In this document: positions 26,652-38,065 of the stretch, in pieces
How positions within the stretch are numbered: the first letter of the stretch is position 1
How the letters are laid out: each line of letters starts with the position of its first letter
Assembly: GCA_000632805.1 (NCBI GenBank)
Contig: CP007444.1
Location: 682,001-746,000, forward strand
Source of the DNA: Dyella jiangningensis
Lineage (GTDB): Bacteria > Pseudomonadota > Gammaproteobacteria > Xanthomonadales > Rhodanobacteraceae
Direction: 5' to 3'
DNA: 64,000 bases
Notes under the pieces: generated by a model
Databases searched by the model: none
Told to the model about the DNA's origin: nothing
Seen by the model: the letters and a program-made list of their open reading frames with translations, nothing else
Made by a program: the position numbers and the translations under genes

Positions 26652-28643
26652 ATGAAGAAGCTGCTCAAGCGTGCAGTGGCCTACGCGCTTTGTCTGTTGT
26701 CGGGTCAGGCGCTCGCGGGAAGCGTGCCGTTCACCGACCTCGCGCGTCACGTGCAATACGACAAGGTGAAGATCTCACCCGATGGGCACTACCTCGCTGC
26801 CACCACGGTGGTCAACGGCAAGCCCATGCTGGCGCTGGTGGACCTAGTCAAGCAGAAGGGCAACATGGTCCGGCCGCGCGAAGGAAACCAAGTGGTGGAC
26901 CTGTGGTGGGCCAACGATCATCGCGTGCTGTACACCGAAGGCACCAAGGTGGCTGGCTGGGACCGTCCCTTCTCCACGGGCGAAATCTTCGCGATCAATG
27001 GCGACGGCTCTGGGTCGGAGCTGCTGTTCGGTTACCGAGCAGGCGGTCCGGTCAAGGCGACGCATATCCAGCAGCGCGAACCGGAGCGAGCTACCGGTGA
27101 AATCATCGATACCCTGCGTAACGACGAGGATCACGTGCTGATCGGTGTCACGCCGTGGAACAGCGGTGCGGACGGCGATTTCACCAAGGTCTACATGATG
27201 GACATACGCGACGGCAGCAAGCATCCGATTGCGACCGCTCCCGTGCGCAACGCGGCGTTTGTCACCGACAACAAGGGCGTGGTCCGGTTTGCTTTTGGTT
27301 GGGATAGCCGCGCCCACTTGCAGGTGTTTTACCGCGATGGCGATGGCAAGCCGTGGACGCTGCTGTTCCAGGGCACCGATGAAAAAGACGTGCCGCTGCC
27401 CTACACGTTCAGTCGGGACGACACCCACGTATACATGTCCTGCACCATACCCGGCGCGGCCAGCGCCTTGTGCCAGTGGGATGTGGCGACGCAGGCCATG
27501 CTGGAAAAACCCGTTTGGAGCAGTGCCGTTGCGGGATTGGATGGCCTCGTCTACAGCCTGGATGGGCTGGACGTCGTCGGCGTGAACTCGATGCCGGCGA
27601 TGCCGACCACCGAGGCGATCGTCGCCGGGTCTGACACGATGAATGCCATCGTCGGCATGTCTAAGCAGTTTCCAGGCGAGAGCGTACGCATCGTCTCCAG
27701 CACGGACGACGGTAGCAAAGCCGTGGCGTTGGCATCGTCGGATATGGATCCCGGTACGTTCTACCTGTGGGATGCAGCTACAGGCAATGCATCGGTATTG
27801 CTGCAGCGCGCGCCATGGATCAAGCCTGACCTGATGGCATCCATGGAGGCAGTGGAGTTCAAGGCGCGTGATGGCCTTACGCTGCATGGCTACCTGAGCA
27901 CGCCACCGGGCAAGGAGAAATCCAAGCATCAGCCACTGGTGGTCTTCGTGCACGGAGGTCCTTTCGGCGTGCGCGACGAATGGACTTACGATCCATATGT
28001 CCAGGCGCTCGCCACGCATGGCTACGCCGTGCTTCAAGTGAACTACCGTGGCTCCAGCGGCTACGGTCACGCATTCGTCAAAGCGGGCTATGGAGAATGG
28101 GGTGGCAAGATGCAGGATGACCTGACTGACGCCACGCATTGGGCCATCCAGCAGGGCATCACGGACGCAGGACACATCTGCATCTTCGGCGGCAGCTATG
28201 GTGGTTACGCGGCGCTCGAAGGAGCAGTGAAGGAACCAGATCTCTATCGCTGCGCCATTGGCTATGTCGGCGTCTACGATCTGTCCCTGATGTATTCCAA
28301 GGGCGACATTTCGGATCAGATTGCGGGCAAAAGCTTTCTGCGCTATTCGCTAGGAAGCGACGCGGCCACGCTGGCTGCGCGTTCGCCCGTCAACCAGCTC
28401 GACAGCCTCAAGGCTAACGTGATGCTGATTGTGGGTGGCCAGGATACGCGCGTGCCGCCGCAGCATGGCGAAAACCTGCACGCGGCGCTGCAGAAGCGCG
28501 GCATTGCCCACGAGTGGCTGTACAAGTCAGATGAAGGCCATGGTTTTTATGACGAGAAGAACCAGGCCGAACTGTTCGAACGGGTGACTCAGTTCCTCGA
28601 TCGCAACCTGGGCGGCCAGTCTGCGGGTGCCGGTTCGCCTTGA
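26652..28643 (+). CDS. Exported S9 family prolyl-oligopeptidase-like peptidase
   Basis: The product is a 663-residue peptidase with a signal peptide ending GQALA. The N-terminal part is a beta-propeller with WD-like strands (ISPDGHYLAATTVV, TWTLL-like repeats). The C-terminal alpha/beta hydrolase has the catalytic triad Ser515 (GGSYGGYAA), Asp598 (GGQDTRVP) and His630 (DEGHGF). The family cleaves short peptides, often as dipeptidyl or acylaminoacyl peptidases; the specificity cannot be read. The export signal places it in the periplasm. It is a single-gene unit ending in a strong convergent hairpin. Confidence 0.93.
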   Translation: MKKLLKRAVAYALCLLSGQALAGSVPFTDLARHVQYDKVKISPDGHYLAATTVVNGKPMLALVDLVKQKGNMVRPREGNQVVDLWWANDHRVLYTEGTKVAGWDRPFSTGEIFAINGDGSGSELLFGYRAGGPVKATHIQQREPERATGEIIDTLRNDEDHVLIGVTPWNSGADGDFTKVYMMDIRDGSKHPIATAPVRNAAFVTDNKGVVRFAFGWDSRAHLQVFYRDGDGKPWTLLFQGTDEKDVPLPYTFSRDDTHVYMSCTIPGAASALCQWDVATQAMLEKPVWSSAVAGLDGLVYSLDGLDVVGVNSMPAMPTTEAIVAGSDTMNAIVGMSKQFPGESVRIVSSTDDGSKAVALASSDMDPGTFYLWDAATGNASVLLQRAPWIKPDLMASMEAVEFKARDGLTLHGYLSTPPGKEKSKHQPLVVFVHGGPFGVRDEWTYDPYVQALATHGYAVLQVNYRGSSGYGHAFVKAGYGEWGGKMQDDLTDATHWAIQQGITDAGHICIFGGSYGGYAALEGAVKEPDLYRCAIGYVGVYDLSLMYSKGDISDQIAGKSFLRYSLGSDAATLAARSPVNQLDSLKANVMLIVGGQDTRVPPQHGENLHAALQKRGIAHEWLYKSDEGHGFYDEKNQAELFERVTQFLDRNLGGQSAGAGSP

Positions 28644-28654
28644 GCGAACCTCAC

Positions 28655-28694
28655 GCCTCATGACGCTTCGGCTTGCCGGAGTGTCATGAGGCGA
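28655..28694. terminator. Bidirectional hairpin between the S9 peptidase and cnoX genes
   Basis: A perfect 11-base outer stem, CGCCTCATGAC (28655-28665) with GTCATGAGGCG (28684-28694), encloses a further near-paired inner stem around CTTG. It lies between two convergent genes. A second hairpin, AGCGAAGC/GCTTCGCT at 28713-28733, runs into the cnoX stop codon. Neither has a long T run, so termination is inferred from position. Confidence 0.5.
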
Positions 28695-28731
28695 TAGCGG
28701 AGTGGGATCTCAGCGAAGCGAACGGCTTCGC

Positions 28732-29601
28732 TCAGAACAACAGCGACGCCATCCGTCGGCGATAGCGGCCGACGAGCTCCGCATCGTCCAGCGTTGAGAA
28801 CGCGGCGAGCAGACGCTTCTTTGCCTGGCCGTCGTTCCAGTCGCGCGCCTTTTCCAACGTGGTGAGGAACTGGTCGAGCCCGGCGGCGGAGTCGCCATCC
28901 AGCAACAGGCGCACGCCCAGCAGATCGCGCGCTTCCCAGTCGGCTCCGTCGGCTTGAACGCGCTGTTCCAGTTCGGCCATCGAGGGGGCGCCCTTGAGCG
29001 CACGCGCCAGGTCGAGTTGACTGCGCAGGCGCACCGCGCGCGGATCGGTGGCGAGGTTGGCGGGCAGGGCGGCGAGTTCGGTTTCCGCCGATTCCACGTT
29101 GCCGGCCCACATCAGCGCCAGGGCCAGGTCAAGCTTCAGCTCGGTCCGCTCCGGCTCTGCGGCGATCGCCTGCTGGATGCGGTTGATGGCTTCCTCGGGC
29201 GTCTCCTCTACGACCGCTTCGCCGTCGTCATTGGCGGCTTCACCGTCCTGCGGCTGCACGTGGCGCAGCAGGAATTCGCGCAACTGCCCTTCGGGCAAGG
29301 CACCGGCGAAACCATCGACGATCTGGCCGTCTTTCACCAGCATCACCGTGGGGATGCTACGGATGCCGAACATGCCGGCAAGCTGCTGGGACTTGTCCAC
29401 GTCGACCTTGGCCAGACGGAAGGCGCCATTGAACTCGCCGGCCAGCTTTTCCAGCATCGGGCCGAGGGTCTTGCAGGGGCCGCACCAGGTCGCCCAGAAG
29501 TCCACCAGGATGGGCGTGGTCAGCGAGGCCTGCAGCACCTCGGCTTCGAAGTTGTCCTCGCGCACGTCGAAGACATGCGTATCGGCGGTCGTGGCACTCA
29601 C
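28732..29601 (-). CDS. cnoX: Thioredoxin-TPR protein CnoX (YbbN) with an intact WCGPC active site
   Basis: The product is a 289-residue cytosolic protein. It has an N-terminal thioredoxin domain (residues 8-115) and a C-terminal helical repeat domain of the YbbN type. The redox site W39-C40-G-P-C43 is complete. E. coli CnoX lacks one active cysteine and acts only as a HOCl-activated holdase, whereas homologues with WCGPC, such as that of Caulobacter, also have thioredoxin activity, so this one is likely bifunctional. The start must be the GTG at 29601, since the next Met lies inside the domain; GGGAG precedes it. Confidence 0.9.
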   Translation of the reverse strand: MSATTADTHVFDVREDNFEAEVLQASLTTPILVDFWATWCGPCKTLGPMLEKLAGEFNGAFRLAKVDVDKSQQLAGMFGIRSIPTVMLVKDGQIVDGFAGALPEGQLREFLLRHVQPQDGEAANDDGEAVVEETPEEAINRIQQAIAAEPERTELKLDLALALMWAGNVESAETELAALPANLATDPRAVRLRSQLDLARALKGAPSMAELEQRVQADGADWEARDLLGVRLLLDGDSAAGLDQFLTTLEKARDWNDGQAKKRLLAAFSTLDDAELVGRYRRRMASLLF

Positions 29602-29818
29602 TGGAAACTCCCGTTGACGGATGGCCCACAGATCAGGGCAATGCCCAGCATATCAAGGGTTAAGCAGGTTCCGGCCCATTTCACGGAGAGATGACGCGAG
29701 GAGCTCCGCGGCCGACGGGAGCGCCTTGGTTGCTTACGATGGCTTCAGGGATGGGTGTGTAACAGGGGTGTCCAAGGTCCTATCGGCGTTCGCCAATGAT
29801 ATTTGCGAAAATCCCTCA

Positions 29819-30460
29819 ATGACCATGCCCATGCAAGGCGTCAAAACAGGCATCGCGCCGCCCACGCTGTGGATCTGCGAGCACTGCGATACCGTCTATC
29901 GCAGGCGCGAGCTCGCGTGCGGCGAGGTGGCGCGCTGCGTGCGCTGCGACGCCATCCTGGCGCGCCATCACAGCCTGTCGGTGAACGCCATCCTGGCGCT
30001 GGTGGTGACGGCCATGATCGCATTCGTCCAGGCCAACATCTGGCCCATCGTCACCCTGGGCCTCAACGGGCAGTTGATGAGCACCACCTTGTGGGGCTGC
30101 ATCGTGATGATGTGGCGCGAGCATGCGCAGGTGGTGGCCGTGCTGGCGGCCGCCACGTTGTTCTTCTTCCCCATCGTCAAGATGCTGCTGCTGGGCTGGG
30201 TGTCGCTGTATGCGCGGTCCGGCCGTCGCGCGCCCGGGTTCCGCTGGGCCATGGTGACGCTCTACCGCATCGGCCCGTGGACGATGAGCGAAGTGTTCGT
30301 GCTCGGCACGCTGGTCGCCATCGTCAAGGCGCATATGTATTTCGACGTGATCCCCAACCCCGGCATCTTCGCCTATGGCGTGCTGATGCTGATCATTACC
30401 GCGTTCTCGAGCATCGACGTGCGTCGCCTGTGGGATATCACCAGCGAGACGCCGGCATGA
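29819..30460 (+). CDS. pqiA: PqiA-type membrane protein, first half (paraquat-inducible protein A)
   Basis: The product is a 213-residue inner-membrane protein with one PqiA domain: a zinc-ribbon-like N-terminus (CEHC and CVRC pairs) followed by four membrane segments. In E. coli PqiA a single chain carries two such domains; here they are separate genes. PqiA is the membrane part of the PqiABC lipid-trafficking complex, in which PqiB forms a tunnel across the periplasm. Two nearby in-frame ATGs follow the first (29825, 29831), and the true start is uncertain by a few codons. The stop overlaps the next start by four bases. Confidence 0.88.
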   Translation: MTMPMQGVKTGIAPPTLWICEHCDTVYRRRELACGEVARCVRCDAILARHHSLSVNAILALVVTAMIAFVQANIWPIVTLGLNGQLMSTTLWGCIVMMWREHAQVVAVLAAATLFFFPIVKMLLLGWVSLYARSGRRAPGFRWAMVTLYRIGPWTMSEVFVLGTLVAIVKAHMYFDVIPNPGIFAYGVLMLIITAFSSIDVRRLWDITSETPA

Positions 30461-31080
30461 ATACCTTGCCCCGCGCCAGCGATCTCGGCCTGGTCGGCTG
30501 CCACGTATGCGGCATGGTCTGCCGCGACGTCGAGGCGCCCGATGCTGCCTGCCCGCGTTGCGGTTCCTCGTTGCACAAGCGCAAGGCGGCGAGCTACAGC
30601 CGTACCTGGGCGCTGCTGGTCGCCGCCTTCCTTTTTTATATTCCCGCCAACGTATTGCCGATCATGCGTACGGTGAGCGTGGGTGACGTGGACGACAACA
30701 CCATCCTCAGCGGCATCATCGAGCTATGGGTGAAAGGTTCGCCCGACCTTGCGATCATTGTGTTCACTGCGAGCATCGTGGTGCCCGTGCTGAAGTTCTT
30801 CGCCCTGAGCCTCTTGCTGATCAGCGCGCAACGAGGCAGCCAATGGGCCCAGCGGCAGCGCTCCAAGCTGTACCGGCTGGTGGAATTCATCGGCTATTGG
30901 TCGATGCTGGACGTGTTCGTGGTGGCGCTGCTCACGGCGCTGGTGCAGTTCGGTTTCTTCAGCCAGGTGGAGCCCTTGCCTGGCGTGGTGTATTTCGGCC
31001 TCACGGTAGTCATTACCATGCTGGCTTCGATGACGTTCGACCCCCGACTGATCTGGGATGGCAGGGACTTCGATGACTGA
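30457..31080 (+). CDS. pqiA: PqiA-type membrane protein, second half
   Basis: The product is a 207-residue inner-membrane protein, again with a CxxC-containing N-terminus (CHVC, CPRC) and four membrane segments. Characteristic text is LFYIPANVLPIMRT and KLYRLVEFIGYWSMLDVFVVALL, which matches the C-terminal PqiA domain. It overlaps the first PqiA gene by four bases and the pqiB start by eight. Translation of the set is probably coupled, and the two proteins likely pair to form the complete PqiA unit. Confidence 0.88.
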   Translation: MNTLPRASDLGLVGCHVCGMVCRDVEAPDAACPRCGSSLHKRKAASYSRTWALLVAAFLFYIPANVLPIMRTVSVGDVDDNTILSGIIELWVKGSPDLAIIVFTASIVVPVLKFFALSLLLISAQRGSQWAQRQRSKLYRLVEFIGYWSMLDVFVVALLTALVQFGFFSQVEPLPGVVYFGLTVVITMLASMTFDPRLIWDGRDFDD

Positions 31081-32743
31081 CGACAACGAGATCACCGACG
31101 ACCTGCCCGAACCGGTGGTGCGACGGCCGCGCGTCAACGCATCCATCGTGTGGCTGGTGCCGATCATTGCGGCGCTGGTGGGCCTTTCGCTGGTGATCCA
31201 TGCCTGGCTGGAGGCTGGCCCCACGATCAGCATCAGCTTCCTCAGCGCCGAGGGCCTGGACCCGGGCAAGACGCCGGTGAAGTACAAGAACGTGACCATC
31301 GGCCGCGTGACCGCCGTGCGGCTCAGCGAAGACCGTTCGCGCATCATCGCCAAGGTGGCGCTGGAGAAGAGCGCGCAGGGCTTCGCCACCGCGGACACGC
31401 GGTACTGGGTGGTGCGTCCCCGTATCGGCCTGGGCGGCGTGTCGGGCATCGATACGCTGCTGTCGGGCGCCTTCATCGGCGCGGACGTGGGCGAATCGAG
31501 CGAGCCCAAGAGCGAATTCACCGGGCTGGAAAATCCGCCGCCGGTCACCCACGGCGCGCCGGGCAAGACCTTCGACCTGCATTCGGACGACCTCGGCTCG
31601 CTCGATATCGGCTCGCCCGTGTACTACCGCCGCATCCAGGTCGGCCGCGTGTCGACCTATCACCTGGACAAGGACGGCAAGGGCGTCACGCTGCAGATCT
31701 TCGTGGATGCGCCGAACGATCAGTTCGTCACCACCTCGTCGCGCTTCTGGAACGCCAGCGGCGTGGATGTGTCGCTGGGTGCGGACGGTTTGAAGGTCAA
31801 CACGCAGTCGCTGGCCACGGTGCTGGCCGGCGGCGTGGCATTCCAGGATCCGCCGGGCCCGCACGACGCCACGCCCGCGCAGGAGGACGCCGCCTATCGG
31901 CTGTTCAATGACCGCGCCACCGCCATGGCGCCGCCGGACGGCGAACCGAAGTACATCCGCATGCGCTTCAACCAGTCCCTGCGTGGACTCGCGGTGGATG
32001 CGCCGGTCGAATTCCTCGGCGTGCCATTCGGGCGCGTGGTGTCGGTCAACCTCGATTTCGACGAAAAGACCCAGACCTTCCCGACCATCGTCGGCGCTGT
32101 GGTCTATCCGGCCCGCCTCGGCAAGGCGCACGACAAGCTGGTGGCGCTGGCGCGGTCGCGCGGCGACGACGAGCAGATGTCCCAGATGATGGGTCGCCTG
32201 GTCGAGCATGGCCTGCGTGCGCAGGCGCGCACCGGCAACCTGCTGACCGGCCAGCTGTACATCGCGATGGACTTCCTGCCGAAGGCGCCCAAGGTGGCCT
32301 TCGACGGGACCGCCAAGCCGCTGGAGATTCCCACTGCGCCGGGCGACTTGGACAAGATCCAGCAGCAGATTGCCGACATCGTGGGCAAACTGCAGAAGGT
32401 GCCGTTCGACAGCATCGGCAAGAACCTCGACCAGTCGCTGGCCGAACTCAATCGGACGCTGAAGCAGGTCAACGGCAGCGTCTTGCCGGAAGTGAAGAAC
32501 ACGCTCAAGGGTGCACAGCAGACGCTGGGCACCGCCAACAGCGCTTTCGCGCCGGATGCGCCGCTGCAGCAGAATCTCGGCGGCACGTTGCAGGAACTGC
32601 AGCGCGCCGCGCGTTCGCTGCGCGTGCTTACCGATTACCTCGGCGATCACCCGGACGCGCTGCTGCGCGGACGCCGCGCCGACGACAAGTTGCAGCAGAC
32701 GCAGCCTCCGCCGGCCGCGCCGACACAAGGGAGCAAGCCATGA
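31073..32743 (+). CDS. pqiB: PqiB, MCE-domain periplasmic tunnel protein
   Basis: The product is a 556-residue inner-membrane-anchored protein with one N-terminal transmembrane helix (ASIVWLVPIIAALVGLSLVIHAWL). Three MCE domains follow, starting near residues 42, 157 and 285 (TISISFLSAEGLDPGKTPVKYKNV-like starts with GRV turns). A long C-terminal helix from about residue 440 would form the coiled needle tip (LDKIQQQIADIVGKL). PqiB hexamers carry phospholipids between the membranes. The ATG at 31073 sits inside the end of the second pqiA gene; an ATG at 31058 would be less usual. Confidence 0.93.
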   Translation: MTDDNEITDDLPEPVVRRPRVNASIVWLVPIIAALVGLSLVIHAWLEAGPTISISFLSAEGLDPGKTPVKYKNVTIGRVTAVRLSEDRSRIIAKVALEKSAQGFATADTRYWVVRPRIGLGGVSGIDTLLSGAFIGADVGESSEPKSEFTGLENPPPVTHGAPGKTFDLHSDDLGSLDIGSPVYYRRIQVGRVSTYHLDKDGKGVTLQIFVDAPNDQFVTTSSRFWNASGVDVSLGADGLKVNTQSLATVLAGGVAFQDPPGPHDATPAQEDAAYRLFNDRATAMAPPDGEPKYIRMRFNQSLRGLAVDAPVEFLGVPFGRVVSVNLDFDEKTQTFPTIVGAVVYPARLGKAHDKLVALARSRGDDEQMSQMMGRLVEHGLRAQARTGNLLTGQLYIAMDFLPKAPKVAFDGTAKPLEIPTAPGDLDKIQQQIADIVGKLQKVPFDSIGKNLDQSLAELNRTLKQVNGSVLPEVKNTLKGAQQTLGTANSAFAPDAPLQQNLGGTLQELQRAARSLRVLTDYLGDHPDALLRGRRADDKLQQTQPPPAAPTQGSKP

Positions 32744-33354
32744 TCCGTGCCCGAACCCTGAACCTGGGCGTGGCCCTGCTCGCACTCGTGGTTGGCGCGT
32801 GCAGTTCGGTGCCGCCGATCCGCTATTTCACCCTGGTGCCCGCGCCCGGGACAGAAACCGCAGCCGCACCGGCCGCGCAGTCCTTCCAGTTCGAACTATT
32901 GCCGGTCGCCGTGCCGGCCCAGGTCGACCAGCCCCAACTGGTCGTACGCCAGGGCGGGCAGGGCGTGGCCGTGCTTCAGGGCCAGCGCTGGATCGCGCCG
33001 CTGGGCGATGAAGTCCGTGGCGCCTTGTCGGCCGACCTGGCCCGCGACTTCCATGCGCTGGACGTGACCAGTCTGCCGGCCCAGGGCAAGGCTGCCGTGC
33101 GCATCAAGGTCGACGTGCGGCGCTTCGATTCGGTACCCGCCAGCTATGCCTATATCGATGCCGCGTGGAGCGTGCGCCCATTGAAGGGTGGCGAGCCCTT
33201 GGCTTGTACCAGTCGCATCAGCGAAACCGTGGGCGAGGGTTATGACGCTCTCGTGCAAGGTCACCAGCTGGCCATCGCTCGCCTTGCCGGCCAGATTGGG
33301 ATCGTGGCCGGCGCCTTGGCCAACGGCCAGGCCACCAGCTGCCCGGCCTCCTGA
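32740..33354 (+). CDS. pqiC: PqiC outer-membrane lipoprotein (YmbA/ABC-type auxiliary lipoprotein)
   Basis: The product is a 204-residue lipoprotein with the lipobox VVGAC (Cys21). The domain continues with IRYFTLVP, VDQPQLVVR and GDEVRGALSADLARDF, typical of the PqiC/YmbA family that docks the PqiB tunnel to the outer membrane. It overlaps pqiB by four bases and ends the pqi operon. A REP-like repeat lies 20 bases after its stop. Confidence 0.92.
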   Translation: MIRARTLNLGVALLALVVGACSSVPPIRYFTLVPAPGTETAAAPAAQSFQFELLPVAVPAQVDQPQLVVRQGGQGVAVLQGQRWIAPLGDEVRGALSADLARDFHALDVTSLPAQGKAAVRIKVDVRRFDSVPASYAYIDAAWSVRPLKGGEPLACTSRISETVGEGYDALVQGHQLAIARLAGQIGIVAGALANGQATSCPAS

Positions 33355-33373
33355 CGCGCACCCCGCGCCACAC

Positions 33374-33403
33374 TGTAGGAGCGCACCCAGTGCGCGACCG
33401 CAG
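33374..33403. repeat. REP-like GGAGCGCACCC element
   Basis: TGTAGGAGCGCACCCAGTGC (33374-33393) followed by GCGACCGCAG belongs to the same family as the copies at 38721, 52189 and 62041. It can fold on GCGCAC/GTGCGC. It lies between pqiC and leuS. Confidence 0.7.
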
Positions 33404-33508
33404 CACTGCGGCGTACCCGGTCCCGCCTTGGCAAAAACCGCCTCTGCGGGACGATTTGACGCCATTTCTGCTAGTCTGCCGCGTTCACCATCAGTCATTG
33501 CCGACTGA

Positions 33509-36289
<2,781 letters not shown>

Positions 36290-36294
36290 AATCC

Positions 36295-36861
36295 ATGAGC
36301 CGTGTGTTCAAAGCTTCGCTGCTGTTGCTCTCCACGCTGACCCTCGGGGCATGCGGCTTCCACCTGCGCCAGAGCGTTGCGCTGCCGCCGGCGATGCAGC
36401 ACGTGCACATCACGGCCAGCGGCGACCCCAACCTGCAGCGTGGCCTGGAGCGTGCGCTGGCCAGTTCCGGCGCGACGGTCGAAGAGCATGCCGGCGCTGA
36501 CATCGCCGAACTCAACATACCGGTGGCGGCCTTCACCACGGATACGCTGACGGTGAGCGGCCAGGCGCGCGTGACCGAATACACGGTGCGCTACCAGGTG
36601 CAGTTTGAAGTGCATGACGGCGCGGGCCAGCCGCTGGTGCAGCGCCAGCGCATCGACATGGCGCGTGAGTTCAGTTACGACGCCACCAATACCATCGGTA
36701 CGACGGCGCAGGTTGACGCGATCCACAGCAGCCTCAACGACGACATGGTGCAGGCGATCCTGTTCCGTCTGCAGGCCGCCGGCCGTCACCCGGAACAGAC
36801 GGCAGCTCAGGCCGCCCAGGCGGCCGAATCGGCGCCCGCGCCGGCCAGCAGCGTGCACTGA
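36295..36861 (+). CDS. lptE: LPS-assembly lipoprotein LptE
   Basis: The product is a 188-residue outer-membrane lipoprotein that plugs LptD during lipopolysaccharide insertion. The signal ends in LTLGAC (Cys20 region) followed by GFHLRQSVALPPAM, the standard LptE start. The body contains LNIPVAAFTTDTLTVSGQARVTEYTVRYQV, as in other LptE proteins. The tail is Ala/Gln-rich and probably disordered. It starts five bases after leuS and is followed at six bases by holA, the usual order in gammaproteobacteria. Confidence 0.93.
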   Translation: MSRVFKASLLLLSTLTLGACGFHLRQSVALPPAMQHVHITASGDPNLQRGLERALASSGATVEEHAGADIAELNIPVAAFTTDTLTVSGQARVTEYTVRYQVQFEVHDGAGQPLVQRQRIDMAREFSYDATNTIGTTAQVDAIHSSLNDDMVQAILFRLQAAGRHPEQTAAQAAQAAESAPAPASSVH

Positions 36862-36867
36862 GTCGCC

Positions 36868-37878
36868 ATGCCGCTCAATGCCGTCCAATGGCAGAAATCG
36901 CTGACGGCGGATCACCTGCGGCCGGTCTACCTGCTCGCCGGCGAGGAATTGCTGGTGCTGGAAGCCGCCGATGCCTTGCGGGCGCAGGCGCGCAAGCTTG
37001 GTTACGCCGAGCGCGAAGTGCTCGACGTAGGCAACCATTTCGACTGGGATGACCTGGCACGATCGGCGGCCGGCATGTCGTTGTTCGCCACGCGCCGCCT
37101 GCTGGACCTTCGCCTCCCGACCGGTCGTCCGGGCACCGAAGGCGCCAAGGCCATCAATGAGTTTTGCGCCAATCCACCGCCCGACGTCACCTTGCTGATC
37201 ACCGCCACCGAGTGGAGCAACAAGCACGAAGGCGCCTGGACCAAGAACCTCGATGCCGCCGGAACGATGGTGGTCTTCAATGCGCCGCGCCCCAACGAGT
37301 GGACTGCATGGATTGGCGCGCGACTCGCTTCGCGCGGTCTCTCCGCCACGCCCGACGCTGCGGCGCTGCTTGCCGAGCGCGTCGAAGGCAACCTGCTCGC
37401 CGCCGCGCAGGAGATCGACAAGCTGGTCGTGCTGCATGGCCAGGGAAAGATCGACGCGGCGGAAATGGAAAACCTGGTCGCCGACAGCGCCCGCTACGAC
37501 GCTTTCAAACTCACCGACGCCGCATTCGCGGGCGAGGGCGGGCGTGCGCTGCGCATCCTGCATGGCCTGCATGCGGAAGGCGACGAACTGATCGCGCTGA
37601 TGGGCTGGTTGGTCAACCAGCTGCAGCTCGCCCTGCGTCTGGCCAATGCGCGCGATTTCGCCGCGCAGGCTCGTGCCGAACGCCTGTGGCCGGCCCGCGA
37701 ACAACTGTTCCGCAAGGCCCTGCGTCGCGCGCCGCGCGAACACTGGCTGCAGTGCCTCGCGCGTGCCGCGCGCATCGATCGCATGGCCAAAGGCCGCGAA
37801 CAGGGCGATGCGTGGCTGGAGGCCGAACGCCTGATCGCAGCCATCGCCGAGCCGCGCGCGGCGCAGGCACTCGCGTGA
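36868..37878 (+). CDS. holA: DNA polymerase III subunit delta
   Basis: The product is a 336-residue HolA, the clamp-loader subunit that opens the beta sliding clamp. Family segments are LRPVYLLAGEELLVLEAADALR at residues 18-40, the AAA-like lid with LDLRLPTGRPGTEGAKAINEF, and ERVEGNLLAAAQEIDKLVVLHG in domain III. Length is normal. It is the third gene of the leuS operon. A C/T-rich inverted repeat separates it from nadD. Confidence 0.95.
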   Translation: MPLNAVQWQKSLTADHLRPVYLLAGEELLVLEAADALRAQARKLGYAEREVLDVGNHFDWDDLARSAAGMSLFATRRLLDLRLPTGRPGTEGAKAINEFCANPPPDVTLLITATEWSNKHEGAWTKNLDAAGTMVVFNAPRPNEWTAWIGARLASRGLSATPDAAALLAERVEGNLLAAAQEIDKLVVLHGQGKIDAAEMENLVADSARYDAFKLTDAAFAGEGGRALRILHGLHAEGDELIALMGWLVNQLQLALRLANARDFAAQARAERLWPAREQLFRKALRRAPREHWLQCLARAARIDRMAKGREQGDAWLEAERLIAAIAEPRAAQALA

Positions 37879-37895
37879 TGAGGCGTTTCACTTTT

Positions 37896-37931
37896 CCCTC
37901 TCCGTTATGGGGAGAGGGCCGGGGAGAGGGG
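37896..37931. repeat. CCCTCTCC/GGAGAGGG inverted repeat element
   Basis: CCCTCTCC (37896-37903) pairs with GGAGAGGG (37911-37918) across a seven-base loop. A second GGGGAGAGGGG follows at 37921-37931. Such elements are common dispersed intergenic repeats in Xanthomonadales and other high-GC proteobacteria. It sits between holA and nadD and may stabilise or end part of the transcript. Confidence 0.6.
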
Positions 37932-38065
37932 CGGGTGCTCGCCTTGGCCTGTCATCACGCGCAGCTGGCCGCATCGTTCAACCTCGACGCAACGTGTCAC
38001 CTCACCGCAGCCCTCTCTCTTTCCGCGCCAGCTTCGCATCGCGCAAAGGTAAGCGGGAAATCGTC

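Noticed and set aside
33456..33477. TTGACG with TAGTCT as a standard leuS promoter
   Set aside because: The spacer is only ten bases. An extended -10 reading is possible but unproven, so no promoter feature is listed.
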